DNA of 64,000 nucleotides, from NCBI RefSeq assembly GCF_947494015.1, contig NZ_CANLTL010000008.1:62001-126000 (forward strand), given 5' to 3'. Source of the stretch: an uncultured Cellulomonas sp. GTDB lineage: Bacteria; Actinomycetota; Actinomycetes; Actinomycetales; Cellulomonadaceae. Position numbers and translations under genes: made by a program. Within the stretch, counting starts at the first letter, position 1, and each line of letters starts with the position of its first letter. This document shows positions 28,289-37,688 of the stretch, in pieces. The notes below the pieces were generated by a model. It did not search any database. It had not been told where the DNA came from and saw nothing but the letters and a program-made list of their open reading frames with translations.

Positions 28289-29142
28289 GCGGGGGTGGGG
28301 GGCGCGTCCGGCCGGGTCCGGCCGGACCCGGCGTCCGCGGCGGCCGTCTCGGCCTCGGCCTCCTCGCGGACGGCCTCCTGCTCGGCCCGCAGCGCCGCGC
28401 TGCGCTCCACGACGTGCGCGACGGCGTCCCGTGGGTCGTCGACGAGGGTGATGAGCTCGAGGTCGATCTCGCCGATCATGCCGCGGCCCAGGACCGCGCT
28501 GCGCAGCCAGTCGAGCAGCCCGGTCCAGTAGTCCCGGCCGACCAGCACCAGCGGGAACCCGGTGACCTTGTGCGTCTGCACGAGCGTGAGGGCCTCGAAC
28601 AGCTCGTCGAAGGTGCCGAACCCGCCCGGCAGCACCACGAAGCCCTCGGCGTACTTGACGAACATGGTCTTGCGGGCGAAGAAGTAGCGGAAGTTCACGC
28701 CGAGGTCGACGTAGGGGTTCATGCCCTGCTCGAACGGCAGCTCGATGCCGAGGCCCACGGACAGCCCCCCGGCCTCGCTCGCGCCCTTGTTGGCGGCCTC
28801 CATGATCCCCGGCCCGCCGCCGGTGATCACGGCGTAGCCGGCCTCCACGAGCCCGCGGCCCACCTCGACGGCCATGGCGTAGTCGGGGTGGTCCGGCTTG
28901 GTGCGCGCGGACCCGAACACGCTGACCGCGGGGCCGACCTCGGCGAGCGCGCCGAAGCCCTCCACGAACTCGCTCTGGATCCGCATGACCCGCCACGGGT
29001 CGCCGTGGAGCCAGTCGGTGTTCCCGGGGCCGGCCAGCAGGTGCTGGTCGGTCGTGGTGGCGGGCACCTGACCGCGCCGGAGCAGGACCGGGCCCTTGCG
29101 GTATCCGTGCCCGGGGGCGGGCACGCCGTCGTCGCTCGTCAT
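28285..29142 (-). CDS. LOG family (TIGR00730) phosphoribohydrolase
   Basis: A 285-residue Rossmann-fold protein of the LOG family, which removes ribose 5-phosphate from cytokinin or other nucleoside monophosphates. The two active-site motifs GGGPGIMEAANKGA and PGGFGTFDELFE are complete, with the catalytic Arg/Glu region ARKTMFVKYAEGF between them. It is the counterpart of Rv1205, which also lies near folP2. The C-terminal 40 residues form an acidic, Ala/Glu-rich tail. Its natural substrate here is unknown; AMP or a modified purine nucleotide is likely. A leaderless promoter overlaps the dapE stop. Confidence 0.88.
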   Translation of the reverse strand: MTSDDGVPAPGHGYRKGPVLLRRGQVPATTTDQHLLAGPGNTDWLHGDPWRVMRIQSEFVEGFGALAEVGPAVSVFGSARTKPDHPDYAMAVEVGRGLVEAGYAVITGGGPGIMEAANKGASEAGGLSVGLGIELPFEQGMNPYVDLGVNFRYFFARKTMFVKYAEGFVVLPGGFGTFDELFEALTLVQTHKVTGFPLVLVGRDYWTGLLDWLRSAVLGRGMIGEIDLELITLVDDPRDAVAHVVERSAALRAEQEAVREEAEAETAAADAGSGRTRPDAPPTPA

Positions 29143-29148
29143 GGCCCG

Positions 29149-29154
29149 ACTCTA
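29149..29154 (-). promoter_or_regulatory. Leaderless -10 box of LOG gene
   Basis: Minus-strand TAGAGT six bases before the ATG at 29142. Its first three bases are the TAG stop codon of dapE. Confidence 0.5.
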
Positions 29155-30249
29155 GGAGGTCAGCCAGGCACGGAGCGCGTCGTGGCACAGCGTGAGCTGG
29201 GCGACCGGGCAGTGCTCGTCGTCCTTGTGGGCGAGCACCGGGTCCCCGGGGCCGAAGTTGACCGCCGGGACGCCGAGCTCGGCGAACCGGGCGACGTCGG
29301 TCCAGCCGAGCTTGGCCGCGGGTGCCCCGCCGGTGACGGCGAGGGTCGCCGCGGCGAAGTCGGCCGCTGCCGGCGCGTCGAGCCCGGGCCGCGCACCACC
29401 GGCCGCGTCGGTGACCGTCACGGCGTACCCGTCGAACACCTCGCGCACGTGCGCCTCGGCCTGCTCGACCGACCGCGCCGGGGCGAACCGGTAGTTCACG
29501 GTCACGACGCACTCGTCGGGCACGACGTTGCCGGCGACCCCGCCGCGGATCCCGACGGCGTTCAGCCCCTCGCGGTACACCAGCCCGTCCACCTCGACGT
29601 CGGCGGCCACGTAGTCCTGGAGCCGTCGCAGCACCTCGCCGGCGCCGTGGATCGCGTTGGTGCCCATCCAGGAGCGGGCCGAGTGCGCCGCCACGCCCGG
29701 CACCCGCACCTCGGCGCGCAGCGTCCCGTTGCACCCGCCCTCGAGCCCGGCCGAGGTGGGCTCGCCCAGGACGGCGAAGTCGCACGCGAGCCAGTCGGGG
29801 TGCGCCCGGGCCACCCGGCCCAGGCCGTTCAGCGACGACTCGACCTCCTCGTGGTCGTAGAAGACCCACGTGACGTCGCGCGTGGGCGCGGTCAGCGAGG
29901 CGGCGAGCGCGAGCTGGATCGCGACCCCGCCCTTCATGTCGACCGTGCCGCGGCCCCACAGCTGGGCGTCCTCGCCGGTGCCCTCGACCCGGCTGGGCAT
30001 GTTGCCGGCGATCGGGACGGTGTCGATGTGCCCGGCGACCACGACCCGCGACGCGCGCCCGGTGCGGGTGCGCGCGACCACCGCGTCGCCGTCGCGCAGC
30101 ACCTCCAGGTGGTCGCAGCGGCGCAGGGCGGCCTCGATGGCGTCCGCGAGCGCGGTCTCGTCCCCGCTGACCGAGGGGATGTCGCAGACCGCGCGGGTCA
30201 GGGTCAGCAGGTCGGCGGTGGGGTCCAGGGCCGGCGTCCAGGTGGTCAC
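29152..30249 (-). CDS. dapE: Succinyl-diaminopimelate desuccinylase
   Basis: A 365-residue M20 metallohydrolase that frees LL-diaminopimelate from its N-succinyl form in lysine and peptidoglycan synthesis. Metal and catalytic motifs are [32 protein letters not shown] and the C-terminal [10 protein letters not shown]. Actinobacterial DapE proteins have this length. It is divergent from dapD, the enzyme that makes the succinylated precursor, with 160 bases between. The GTG start sits six bases from a TAGGGT box. Confidence 0.93.
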   Translation of the reverse strand: MTTWTPALDPTADLLTLTRAVCDIPSVSGDETALADAIEAALRRCDHLEVLRDGDAVVARTRTGRASRVVVAGHIDTVPIAGNMPSRVEGTGEDAQLWGRGTVDMKGGVAIQLALAASLTAPTRDVTWVFYDHEEVESSLNGLGRVARAHPDWLACDFAVLGEPTSAGLEGGCNGTLRAEVRVPGVAAHSARSWMGTNAIHGAGEVLRRLQDYVAADVEVDGLVYREGLNAVGIRGGVAGNVVPDECVVTVNYRFAPARSVEQAEAHVREVFDGYAVTVTDAAGGARPGLDAPAAADFAAATLAVTGGAPAAKLGWTDVARFAELGVPAVNFGPGDPVLAHKDDEHCPVAQLTLCHDALRAWLTS

Positions 30250-30255
30250 CGGGCG

Positions 30256-30261
30256 ACCCTA
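30256..30261 (-). promoter_or_regulatory. Leaderless -10 box of dapE
   Basis: Minus-strand TAGGGT, six bases before the dapE GTG. Confidence 0.5.
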
Positions 30262-30310
30262 CCGACCGGCGCGCCCCGCGCCCGCGGCCGGACCGCCCCC
30301 AGCCGGCGGC

Positions 30311-30338
30311 GTGGCGGCGGCGTGGACGCCGCCGCCAC
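30311..30338. repeat. 28-base palindrome between dapE and dapD
   Basis: A perfect inverted repeat with 13-base arms (GTGGCGGCGGCGT) and a two-base centre lies midway between the divergent genes, outside both predicted transcripts. It is followed by three and a half CGGCGCCCC direct repeats (about 30348-30378). It may be a shared operator or a neutral GC-rich palindrome. Confidence 0.6.
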
Positions 30339-30397
30339 GGCACCTCGGCGCCCGGCGCCCCGGCGCCCCGGCGCCCGGTCCCGTGCCGGTCGCCCTC

Positions 30398-30403
30398 TAC
30401 CCT
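30398..30403 (+). promoter_or_regulatory. Leaderless -10 box of dapD
   Basis: Plus-strand TACCCT six bases before the dapD ATG at 30410; no ribosome site is possible in a leader of zero length. Confidence 0.5.
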
Positions 30404-30409
30404 GGTGGC

Positions 30410-31393
30410 ATGAGCACGCGCAGCGCCTGGGGCGTCGGCCTGGCCACGATCGCCGCCGACGGCACCACCCTCGACGCCTGGTACCCGTCCCCCGCGCTGG
30501 GCCAGGCCCCGCCGGCGCACACCCCCGGCGACGCCGACGCCGCCCTCGCGGGCCAGCTGGCCGCGCTCGCCGGCGAGGACCCGGTGCGCGGCGTGCGCAC
30601 CGTCGTCGTGCTCACCGTGGCCGACCTCGACGCGCCCCCGTCGGACGCCCCCGACGCCTACCTGCGCCTGCACCTGCTGTCCCACCGGCTCGTCGCCCCG
30701 CACGGCGCCAACCTCGACGGCGTCTTCGGCGTGCTGGCGAACGTGGTGTGGACCGACCGGGGACCGTGCCCGGTGGAGGACTTCGAGGCGACCCGGCTGC
30801 GGATGCGCGCGGCGACCGGCGCGCCGGTGACGGTGCACGGCGTCGACAAGTTCCCGCGGATGGTCGACTACGTGCTGCCCTCCGGGGTCCGGGTCGCCGA
30901 CGCCGACCGGGTCCGGCTCGGCGCGCACCTGGCCCCGGGCACGACCGTCATGCACGAGGGCTTCGTCAACTACAACGCCGGCACGCTCGGCGCCTCGATG
31001 GTCGAGGGCCGCATCTCGGCCGGGGTCGTCGTCGGGGACGGCAGCGACGTCGGCGGTGGCGCGTCGATCATGGGCACCCTGTCCGGCGGGGGCCGGGAGG
31101 TCGTCTCCGTCGGCCGGCGGTCGCTGCTCGGCGCGAACGCCGGCCTGGGCGTCACGCTCGGGGACGACTGCGTCGTCGAGGCCGGCCTGTACCTGACGGC
31201 GGGCACCAAGGTCACGCTCGTCGGCGCGACCGGGCCCGACGGCGCCGCCGCGGACGGCCGGGTGGTCAAGGCGCGCGAGCTGTCCGGCGTCGACGGCGTG
31301 CTGTTCCGCCGCAATTCGCAGACCGGCGCGGTCGAGGCGGTGGCCCGGTCCGGCGCGGGCGTCCGGCTGAACTCCGCGCTGCACACCAACTGA
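30410..31393 (+). CDS. dapD: Tetrahydrodipicolinate N-succinyltransferase, actinobacterial type
   Basis: A 327-residue left-handed beta-helix acyltransferase that succinylates tetrahydrodipicolinate with succinyl-CoA. The hexapeptide region includes [31 protein letters not shown] and the coenzyme A-binding end [13 protein letters not shown]. It belongs to the longer actinobacterial DapD class. The ATG at 30410 is supported by the -10 box just upstream. Together with dapE (divergent) and dapC (3 kb away) it gives three consecutive lysine pathway steps, supporting meso-diaminopimelate or lysine in the wall. Confidence 0.94.
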   Translation: MSTRSAWGVGLATIAADGTTLDAWYPSPALGQAPPAHTPGDADAALAGQLAALAGEDPVRGVRTVVVLTVADLDAPPSDAPDAYLRLHLLSHRLVAPHGANLDGVFGVLANVVWTDRGPCPVEDFEATRLRMRAATGAPVTVHGVDKFPRMVDYVLPSGVRVADADRVRLGAHLAPGTTVMHEGFVNYNAGTLGASMVEGRISAGVVVGDGSDVGGGASIMGTLSGGGREVVSVGRRSLLGANAGLGVTLGDDCVVEAGLYLTAGTKVTLVGATGPDGAAADGRVVKARELSGVDGVLFRRNSQTGAVEAVARSGAGVRLNSALHTN

Positions 31394-31403
31394 CGCGCGA
31401 GCC

Positions 31404-32273
31404 GTGACCCGACGACGTCGTCGTGCCTGGACGGCCCCGCTCGCGCTGCTCGGCGCGCTGGGGGTCGCGGTCGCTGGCGTCGTCGTCGCGCTCGACGCGC
31501 TCGACGGCGGGACGGTGGTCGGCGAGCGCTGCACCGCGGAGCTGGACGGCACGACCTACGCCCTGAGCCCGACCCAGAGCGACAACGCCGCGCTGGTGGT
31601 CGGCGCCACCGTCCGGCGCGGGCTGCCCGCACGGGCCGCGACGATCGGCATCGCGACCGCCCTGCAGGAGTCCAAGCTGGTCAACATCGACTACGGCGAC
31701 CGTGACTCGGTCGGCCTGTTCCAGCAGCGGCCGTCCCAGGGCTGGGGCACCGTCGACCAGATCATGGACCCGCTGTACTCGACCGACGCCTTCCTCGACG
31801 TGCTGGTCGAGGTGGAGGGCTACGAGGCGCTGGAGATCACCGACGCCGCCCAGCGCGTGCAGCGCTCGGGGTTCCCCGATGCGTACGCCCAGCACGAGAC
31901 CCGGGCCCGGGCGTGGGCGTCGTCGCTGTCCGGCTACTCCCCCGCGACGCTGACCTGCGAGCTGCGTGAGCCCGAGGGTCCCGGCTCCGCCGACGAGCTG
32001 CTGGCCCGCGCCGCCCGGGACCTGGGGACGGTGCCGAGCAGCGTCGCCGAGGACGGGGCGGTCGTGCTGGACGCCACCGCGCTGCCCGGTGGCTCCGACG
32101 CCGGCCGGCTCGGCTGGGCGGTGGCCCAGTGGGCCGTCGCCGTCGCGTCACCGCAGCGGGTGACCGGCGTGGCGGTCGCCGACCGGACCTGGGAGCGCGA
32201 CGGCGGCGGCTGGGAGCCGTCCGGCACGCCGGCGCTGCCGGCGGGTCAGGTCCGCGTCACGCTCGCCGGCTGA
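31404..32273 (+). CDS. Exported lysozyme-like conserved protein
   Basis: A 289-residue protein with an Arg-rich N-terminus and a single hydrophobic helix (residues 11-33) acting as signal anchor. The outer part contains ATALQESKLVNIDYG followed by DSVGLFQQRPSQGWG and MDPLYSTDAFL, closely resembling the catalytic Glu-Ser and Gly-Leu-Gln motifs of lytic transglycosylases. Relatives are often mislabelled heavy metal transporter in actinobacterial annotations. Peptidoglycan cleavage is an inference from this pattern. The GTG lies ten bases after the dapD stop, so it is probably cotranscribed with dapD and ends at a large inverted repeat. Confidence 0.72.
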   Translation: MTRRRRRAWTAPLALLGALGVAVAGVVVALDALDGGTVVGERCTAELDGTTYALSPTQSDNAALVVGATVRRGLPARAATIGIATALQESKLVNIDYGDRDSVGLFQQRPSQGWGTVDQIMDPLYSTDAFLDVLVEVEGYEALEITDAAQRVQRSGFPDAYAQHETRARAWASSLSGYSPATLTCELREPEGPGSADELLARAARDLGTVPSSVAEDGAVVLDATALPGGSDAGRLGWAVAQWAVAVASPQRVTGVAVADRTWERDGGGWEPSGTPALPAGQVRVTLAG

Positions 32274-32293
32274 CCGCCGGCCCTCCCCACCCC

Positions 32294-32354
32294 GCCGAGT
32301 GCGACGTCCTGGACCGTTCAGGTCGCGTCAAGGGTCCACGGCGTCGCACTCGGC
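32294..32354. terminator. 61-base interrupted palindrome, convergent terminator
   Basis: Two nested inverted repeats share one centre: outer arms GCCGAGTGCGACG/CGTCGCACTCGGC (13 base pairs) and inner arms TGGACC/GGTCCA. It lies between the convergent lysozyme-like gene and gltA and can end transcripts from both sides. No T-run is seen. Confidence 0.65.
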
Positions 32355-32368
32355 TGTGGGGCACAGGG

Positions 32369-33655
<1,287 letters not shown>

Positions 33656-33830
33656 GTGGTTCCCTCCTGGCGAGGCACGCGCACCCTCGTGTCGCGGCCG
33701 AGGCTCGGCGCGGCGCCTGCGGTGACCGTGGAGGTCGGCCCGGGCGGTCGTCGTCGGCCCGCGCTCACGGTACCCGCGGCTCCGGGCCCGTGACGAATCG
33801 GACGGTCGCTCGGGTCAACCGGCCGGCGGA

Positions 33831-34985
33831 TCAGCCGGTCGACGGGCCGGGCGACCGGCCCGGCGATCCGGTCAGGCGACGGGCCGCCTCGGCGACCCGC
33901 TCGTCGGTCGCGGTGAGGGCGACCCGGACGTGGCCGGCCGCGGCCGCACCGTAGAACGCACCCGGCGCGACGAGCACGCCGTGGTCGGCCAGCCGGCCGA
34001 CGGTCGCCCAGCAGTCGGCGGGGTCCTCGGCGGGGCGCGCCCACAGGTACAGGCCCGCGGCCGAGCCGTCGACGGTCAGGCCGGCTGCCTCGAGCGCGGG
34101 CCGCAGCAGGGCCCGCCGGGCCCGGTAGCGCTCGCGCTGCACGGCGACGTGGGCGTCGTCACCGAGCGCGACGGTCATCGCCGCCTGCACCGGCGCCGGC
34201 ACGATCATCCCCGCGTGCTTGCGGACCTCGAGCAGGTCGGCGACCAGGCGCGGGTCACCGGCGACGAAGGCGGCCCGGTAGCCGGCGAGGTTGGACTGCT
34301 TGGACAGCGAGTAGACCGCGAGCAGGCCGGTGGGGTCGCCGCCGCTGACCCGCGGGTCCAGGATGCTGGGCACCCCACTGCCGGACCACGGCTCGTCCCA
34401 CGCCAGCTCGGCGTAGCACTCGTCGGACGCGACCACCGCGCCCACCGCCCGGGCGGCGTCGACCACCGCCCGCAGCTGCTCGACCGACCGCACGGTTCCG
34501 TCCGGGTTGCCCGGCGAGTTGACCCACACCAGGCGCACCGGGCCCGCACCCCAGTCGGCGACGTCGTCGGCGGGCACGGGCGTCGCCCCCGCCAGCCGTG
34601 CGCCCACGTCGTAGGTCGGGTAGGCGGTCGCCGGGTGCACGACGACGTCCCCGGCGCCCAGACCCAGCAGCGAGGGCAGCAGCGCGACGAGCTCCTTGGA
34701 GCCCACGGTCGGCAGGACGGCGTCGGGATCGAGGTCCGGGACGCCGCGCCGCCGGGCGAACCAGTCGACGACGGCCCGGCGCAGCGCCGGGGTGCCGTGG
34801 GTCAGCGGGTAGCCGTGCGCGTCGGACGCGGCGGCGAGGGCGTCGCGGACGAGGTCGGGCGTCGGGTCGACCGGGGTCCCGACGGACAGGTCGACGATGC
34901 CGTCGGCGTGGGCACGGGCACGCGCGGCGAACGGTGCGAGCGTGTCCCAGGGGAAGTCCGGCAGGGTGCGGGTCAGCAGGCCCAT
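33831..34985 (-). CDS. dapC: Succinyldiaminopimelate aminotransferase
   Basis: A 384-residue class I/II pyridoxal phosphate aminotransferase. The cofactor lysine is in YSLSKQSNLAGYRAAF, with the upstream NSPGNPDGTV and SDECYAEL motifs. The N-terminus MGLLTRTLPDFPWDTLAP matches actinobacterial DapC, the aminotransferase of the succinylase lysine branch, which in mycobacteria also follows the ferredoxin gene. The pairing with fdxC is therefore conserved synteny. The start is 43 bases after the ferredoxin stop, so the two are probably one transcript. Confidence 0.9.
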   Translation of the reverse strand: MGLLTRTLPDFPWDTLAPFAARARAHADGIVDLSVGTPVDPTPDLVRDALAAASDAHGYPLTHGTPALRRAVVDWFARRRGVPDLDPDAVLPTVGSKELVALLPSLLGLGAGDVVVHPATAYPTYDVGARLAGATPVPADDVADWGAGPVRLVWVNSPGNPDGTVRSVEQLRAVVDAARAVGAVVASDECYAELAWDEPWSGSGVPSILDPRVSGGDPTGLLAVYSLSKQSNLAGYRAAFVAGDPRLVADLLEVRKHAGMIVPAPVQAAMTVALGDDAHVAVQRERYRARRALLRPALEAAGLTVDGSAAGLYLWARPAEDPADCWATVGRLADHGVLVAPGAFYGAAAAGHVRVALTATDERVAEAARRLTGSPGRSPGPSTG

Positions 34986-35028
34986 GGGGCGGCGAGGTCC
35001 GGTCTCGGCCGGTCGGCTGCCGGCGGCG

Positions 35029-35355
35029 TCAGTCGGTGACGACCTGCAGCGGCAGCGTGGCGATGATCGGGTGGTCCTTGGGGATCTCCCCCATCTTGGC
35101 CGCACCGCCCGGCGAGCCGAGGTCGTCGAAGAACTCGACGTTGGCCTTGTAGTACTCGCTCCACTGCTCGGGGACGTCGTCCTCGTAGTAGATGGCCTCG
35201 ACGGGGCAGACCGGCTCGCAGGCACCGCAGTCGACGCACTCGTCGGGGTGGATGTACAGCGACCGCTTGCCCTCGTAGATGCAGTCGACGGGGCACTCCT
35301 CGATGCACGCCTTGTCCTTGACGTCCACACAAGGCTGGGCGATCACATAGGTCAC
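35029..35355 (-). CDS. fdxC: Seven-iron ferredoxin (FdxA/FdxC type)
   Basis: A 108-residue electron carrier with a [3Fe-4S] and a [4Fe-4S] site. The cysteine pattern is CVDVKDKACIEECPVDCIYEG and CVDCGACEPVCPVEAIYYED, followed by the C-terminal extension QWSEYYKANVEFFDDLG found in actinobacterial members. The GTG has a GGAGG ribosome site seven bases upstream; the longer reading frame upstream is a shadow. The electron partner is unknown. It precedes dapC, as in mycobacteria. Confidence 0.94.
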   Translation of the reverse strand: MTYVIAQPCVDVKDKACIEECPVDCIYEGKRSLYIHPDECVDCGACEPVCPVEAIYYEDDVPEQWSEYYKANVEFFDDLGSPGGAAKMGEIPKDHPIIATLPLQVVTD

Positions 35356-35411
35356 GGTCAGTCCTCCAGGGCCCGTACGACGGTCTCCGGCGCCGCTGAC
35401 GACGCCCGCTC

Positions 35412-35417
35412 TAGTAT
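35412..35417 (+). promoter_or_regulatory. -10 box of SH3-like gene
   Basis: Plus-strand TAGTAT seven bases before GTG 35425, one base more than the usual leaderless spacing here. Confidence 0.45.
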
Positions 35418-35424
35418 CCACCTC

Positions 35425-35730
35425 GTGGGCGATGACCCGAGCAGCACCAGCGTGACCCACGACACGGCCGAGGGCATCCCGGCGTGGCGACGGTGGGCCG
35501 TCGGGACGCGCGTGGTGGTCCGCCACCGGCTGCCGGACGGTCGGCTGACCGACGCCCTCGGCGAGCTGGCCGAGGTGGACGACGCCGGCCTGATGATCGC
35601 CACCCGCCGCGGTCCGGTGCGCGTGGCCGGCGCCGACGTGGTGCTCGGCAAGCCGGTGCCGCCACCGCCGCCGCGGCGCGGTCCTCGCGCGGTCGGTGAC
35701 CGAGGCGTGGCGGGCGACGCGCAGCCCTGA
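35425..35730 (+). CDS. Small SH3-like domain protein (101 aa)
   Basis: A 101-residue protein with one compact beta-rich domain: VGTRVVVRHRLPDGRLTDALGELAEVDDAGLMIATRRG, then VRVAGADVVLGKPVPPPPPRR. This resembles the SH3-like N-terminal domain I know from some actinobacterial GNAT acetyltransferases of the Rv0428c type, but no acetyltransferase part follows. The tail is rich in Pro, Arg and Gly. It stands alone, divergent from the ferredoxin gene and convergent with the VanW gene. Function unknown; RNA, protein or peptide binding is only a guess. Confidence 0.7.
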   Translation: MGDDPSSTSVTHDTAEGIPAWRRWAVGTRVVVRHRLPDGRLTDALGELAEVDDAGLMIATRRGPVRVAGADVVLGKPVPPPPPRRGPRAVGDRGVAGDAQP

Positions 35731-35765
35731 CCGCCCGGTCCGCTCACCGCGCCGGTCGGCGGAGA

Positions 35766-37589
35766 TCAGCCCTCGGGCTCGCAGACCACCGCGTTCTGCG
35801 GCTTGTACCGCCAGGTGTCCGACGTCGTCTCCTGCTCCTCGCCGTCCAGCAGCAGCCGACGCGTGACCGTCACGGTGAAGCCGGGGTTGCCGGCCCGCTG
35901 CGGCGTGCAGGTGTCGGACGACGAGGTGACCGTGGTCGGCCGCACGATGTTCGAGCGCGGGCTGGTGGACGACTCCACGGTCCAGTACCTCGTCCCCCAC
36001 ATCCGCACGTGGACGCGGCCGTCGGCCACCCAGGCCTGCACGAGCGCGCCGTAGGGAGTGGTGTTCTTGAACTTCATGTCGATGACGCCGGTGTAGAGCG
36101 TCGACTCGCGGCCCTCGGGGTAGCGCGCGAACCACTCCGAGTGCGGCTGGTGCTCGACGTCCTCGAAGCCGGCCAGGAACGCCGCGTTGTAGGTGGTCGT
36201 GGAGATCTGCGACAGCCCGCCGCCCATCCCGGGGACGTGCTCGCCGTCGACGATGACGGTCGCGTCGCGGAAGCCGGCGGCCGCGGTGATCGGCCCCAGC
36301 GCCTCGGTGAGGCTGAAGGTCTCCCCCGGCCGCACCAGCGTGCCGTCGATCTTGGCGGCACCCACGCGCAGGTTCTCGGTGCGCACCGGCTCGTTCGTCA
36401 GGGGCGTGGAGAACTCCGAGACGACCTCGGTCACGCCCAGGGCCTGCAGGCTCTCGGTCGTCAGCTCGGGGTCGCTCGCGACGAGGTCGACCCGGGCGGT
36501 GCGGTCCTCCCCCGTGCCCGCCGCGGCGACGGCGTCGGCGAGCACCTGGGGCTCCAGCGTGGTCCCCGGGGTCCCGGGCACCACGACCGGCGCGCCGTCG
36601 ACGAACTCGAAGTGCGCGTCCGCGGCCGGGGTGAGCAGCCCGTCCGTGCGCGCCAGCACCTCCTCGACCAGGCGCGGTCCGTCGAGCGTCAGCTCCAGGT
36701 CGGAGTCCACCGCGGTGAACGACGCCAGGGACGTCAGCACGTCGGCGGGCAGCTCGACGGAGCGGTCGGCGACCGCCACCACGACCGGGGCGGCCGCGAA
36801 CGGCTCGGCGACGGTGCGCAGCGCGGTCTGCGCCTCGGCCTGGGTGATCTCCGGCTCGGCGGCCTCGGTCGGCAGCTCCACCGGCTCCGCGGTGGTCAGC
36901 CACCGGCTGCGCAGCAGCTCGGCGGCGCGGTCGGCGTCGACCCGGGAGCCGGGCGCCGCGTCGGTCACGTGGGCGGCGCCGTCGGCGAAGACGACGCCGG
37001 CGTCGACCGGTTCGGTGGTCAGGGAGTCCGCGACGCCGTCGAGCGCCTCGGTGAGCGCCGCCTCGTCGACGTCGCTGACAGGCGGCTGGGCGCCACCGCC
37101 GACGACGTGGTGCCACAGCCGGGCCGGCTGCAGGCTGAACCCGGTCAGCCGGGCGACGGTGGCCTCGCTGTCCAGCGCGAGCCCCGCCTCGGCGGGGTCG
37201 AGGGACGCGGCGCGGCCGTCCGCGGTCACCCGGACCGGCTCGGCGACGACGTCGGCCAGGCCGGTGTCCACGGCGGCGACCGCCCGGTCGGCGGTGAGGC
37301 CGCCGATCTCGACGTCGGCCACCGTCGTCCCACGCGGCACGCGGTCGGCCAGCAGCCACGCCGCGGCGACGTACCCGCCGGCGAGCACGATCAGGACGCC
37401 CACGACGGTGAGCAGCACCCGCGGCCACCGGCGTGGCCGGGGGTCGGTGGGGAAGCCGAGCAGCGAGTCGTCGCGCCGGTCGTCACGCGACGCGTCCGGG
37501 CCGGCCACGGGGGCGGCCTCCGGGGCGCCGTCCACCCGCTCGGCACGAGCCGCCGCATGGACGTCGTCGTGCCGGGTCGTGTCGGCCAT
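35766..37589 (-). CDS. VanW-family membrane-anchored protein
   Basis: A 607-residue protein with a charged N-terminal 50 residues, one transmembrane helix (about 57-80, VLLTVVGVLIVLAGGYVAAAW), two repeated outer domains of the putative peptidoglycan-binding type (GLTADRAVAAVD and ITQAEAQTAL regions), and a C-terminal VanW domain with GGGLSQISTTTYNAAFLAGF and the FKNTTPYGALVQAW segment. VanW proteins are named from vancomycin-resistance clusters but have no proven activity; a cell-wall role is likely. No resistance genes are nearby. A possible TAGAAT promoter lies about 40 bases upstream. Confidence 0.85.
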   Translation of the reverse strand: MADTTRHDDVHAAARAERVDGAPEAAPVAGPDASRDDRRDDSLLGFPTDPRPRRWPRVLLTVVGVLIVLAGGYVAAAWLLADRVPRGTTVADVEIGGLTADRAVAAVDTGLADVVAEPVRVTADGRAASLDPAEAGLALDSEATVARLTGFSLQPARLWHHVVGGGAQPPVSDVDEAALTEALDGVADSLTTEPVDAGVVFADGAAHVTDAAPGSRVDADRAAELLRSRWLTTAEPVELPTEAAEPEITQAEAQTALRTVAEPFAAAPVVVAVADRSVELPADVLTSLASFTAVDSDLELTLDGPRLVEEVLARTDGLLTPAADAHFEFVDGAPVVVPGTPGTTLEPQVLADAVAAAGTGEDRTARVDLVASDPELTTESLQALGVTEVVSEFSTPLTNEPVRTENLRVGAAKIDGTLVRPGETFSLTEALGPITAAAGFRDATVIVDGEHVPGMGGGLSQISTTTYNAAFLAGFEDVEHQPHSEWFARYPEGRESTLYTGVIDMKFKNTTPYGALVQAWVADGRVHVRMWGTRYWTVESSTSPRSNIVRPTTVTSSSDTCTPQRAGNPGFTVTVTRRLLLDGEEQETTSDTWRYKPQNAVVCEPEG

Positions 37590-37630
37590 GCAGAAGTCCC
37601 CTCGTCGCCGGCGGCACCACCGCCGGACCG

Positions 37631-37636
37631 ATTCTA
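37631..37636 (-). promoter_or_regulatory. Candidate -10 box of VanW gene
   Basis: Minus-strand TAGAAT, with a leader of about 35 bases that contains a GAGGGGA ribosome site before the ATG at 37589. Confidence 0.45.
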
Positions 37637-37688
37637 CGGCGTGGGGCCCACACGGCCCCTCCGCCGGCCCCGCCGCAGGTCGGCGCCC

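Noticed and set aside
27281-31552. A 1423-residue minus-strand open frame
   Set aside because: Only its last 335 codons (folP2) look like protein; the rest is a low-complexity shadow of dapE, dapD and LOG in other frames.
35766-37589. Glycopeptide resistance gene based on the VanW name
   Set aside because: No VanH, VanA or VanX homologues are nearby; VanW-family proteins are common in bacteria without resistance.
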